Shown: piece by piece, positions 63,505-64,000 of the stretch
Numbering within the stretch: position 1 is the stretch's first letter
How the letters are laid out: each line of letters opens with the position of its first letter
Origin: Diadophis punctatus similis
Taxonomy: Eukaryota; Chordata; Lepidosauria; Squamata; Dipsadidae
Direction of reading: 5' to 3'
DNA: 64,000 bases
Assembly: GCA_023053685.1 (NCBI GenBank)
Contig: JALIGW010000014.1
Coordinates: forward strand, 16,033,090 to 16,097,089
Program-made: the position numbers and the translations under genes
Notes under the pieces: model-generated
The model's database searches: none
Seen by the model: the letters and a program-made list of their open reading frames with translations, nothing else
Told to the model about the DNA's origin: nothing

Positions 63505-64000
63505 GGAATATAAACTGCAAAATAACTAAGTCAACAGCATACAAAGAGAATTATTATAAAATGTTTTATAGATGGCATTTAGCTCCATCAAGATTGGCCA
63601 AAATATACCCAAACATGAATTTGGCTTGCTGGAAATGTAAAAAAGATGTAGGTACCTTCTTTCATGCGTGGTGGTTGTGTCCCGAAGCAAAGGGCTATTG
63701 GAAAAAGGTGCATGCTTGGTTACAAGAAATTACAGAGAGAACAATGGAATTCACCCCAGATTTTTTCCTGCTGGGGATAATGGAAAAACAACATCCAAAA
63801 AACATCCAATATTTAATACTACATATTACAACTGCGGCAAGAATAACATATGCACAATATTGGAAAGACAATCAAACCCCACCAGAAAATATACTAATGG
63901 ACAAAATATATAGATGTGCTGAAATGGACATGCTGACTATTCAACTCAAAGGACAATGCAACTCAGAATACTACAAAACATGGACTAGATGGTACAACTG
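63505..64000 (+). pseudogene. L1 ORF2 C-terminus, runs off window edge
   Basis: An open frame from about 63505 to the last base: WERTWNINCKITKSTAYKEN, YYKMFYRWHLAPSRLAKIYP, then CWKCKKDVGTFFHAWWLC, the Cys/His cluster of the L1 C-terminal domain, and YWKKVHAWLQEI. No stop is visible in this frame up to 64000. The upstream endonuclease and RT are absent, so this is a 5'-truncated or internally deleted copy. Confidence 0.85.

Overview
The window is vertebrate nuclear DNA, most likely from a squamate reptile and probably an advanced (colubroid) snake. It is packed with CR1, L1 and L2-like LINEs, tRNA-derived Sauria-type SINEs, BEL/Pao and Gypsy LTR elements, Tc1 and hAT DNA transposons, and long microsatellites. 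At 41.5-41.7 kb a CR1 3' end runs directly into an (AATAG)n tract, an association known from snakes. Two vomeronasal type-2 receptor (V2R) remnants, a squamate-expanded family, fit the same picture. I see no bacterial, plasmid or phage features.

Layout: 1-4.6 kb is a decayed BEL/Pao element (minus). 5.1-7.4 kb is the 5' part of an L1 (minus). 7.4-8.5 kb is the 3' end of a Gypsy element with an LTR (plus). 8.6-19.6 kb holds the main host-gene signal: exons on the plus strand that look like a maestro-heat-like (MROH) HEAT-repeat gene. An upstream exon (D), two copies of a linker exon (C), and a tandem array of 1.2-1.75 kb units carry exons A, A' and B. Reading phases agree across D (1 to 1), C (1 to 0), A (0 to 0) and B (0 to 2), and splice sites are kept. 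Two of the four full B copies have a 1-nt deletion and three A' copies share the same 35-nt deletion.

19.6-33 kb is mostly transposons and simple repeats, including several short hAT elements with exact 8-bp target duplications, LTR-like insertions and GC-rich inverted-repeat elements. 33.6-34.2 kb contains two duplicated, splice-flanked coiled-coil exons (minus) of an unidentified gene. 38.7-41.4 kb is a 2.6-kb hAT element with an internally deleted transposase. 41.4-43.3 kb is a CR1 end carrying two nested insertions. The V2R terminal exon lies at 45.4-45.8 kb (minus) and a second V2R scrap at 55 kb.

46-64 kb is again LINE, SINE, hAT, Tc1, Gypsy and LTR debris. It includes a head-to-head inverted LTR pair (53.6-54.6 kb), two 136-bp palindromic MITEs, a solo LTR with a 5-bp duplication, and an L1 ORF2 C-terminus running off the right edge.

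The only candidate functional host coding sequence is the MROH-like exon set. Everything else that encodes protein is a transposon remnant or a broken gene fragment. Family names rest on motif recognition alone; no database search was possible.
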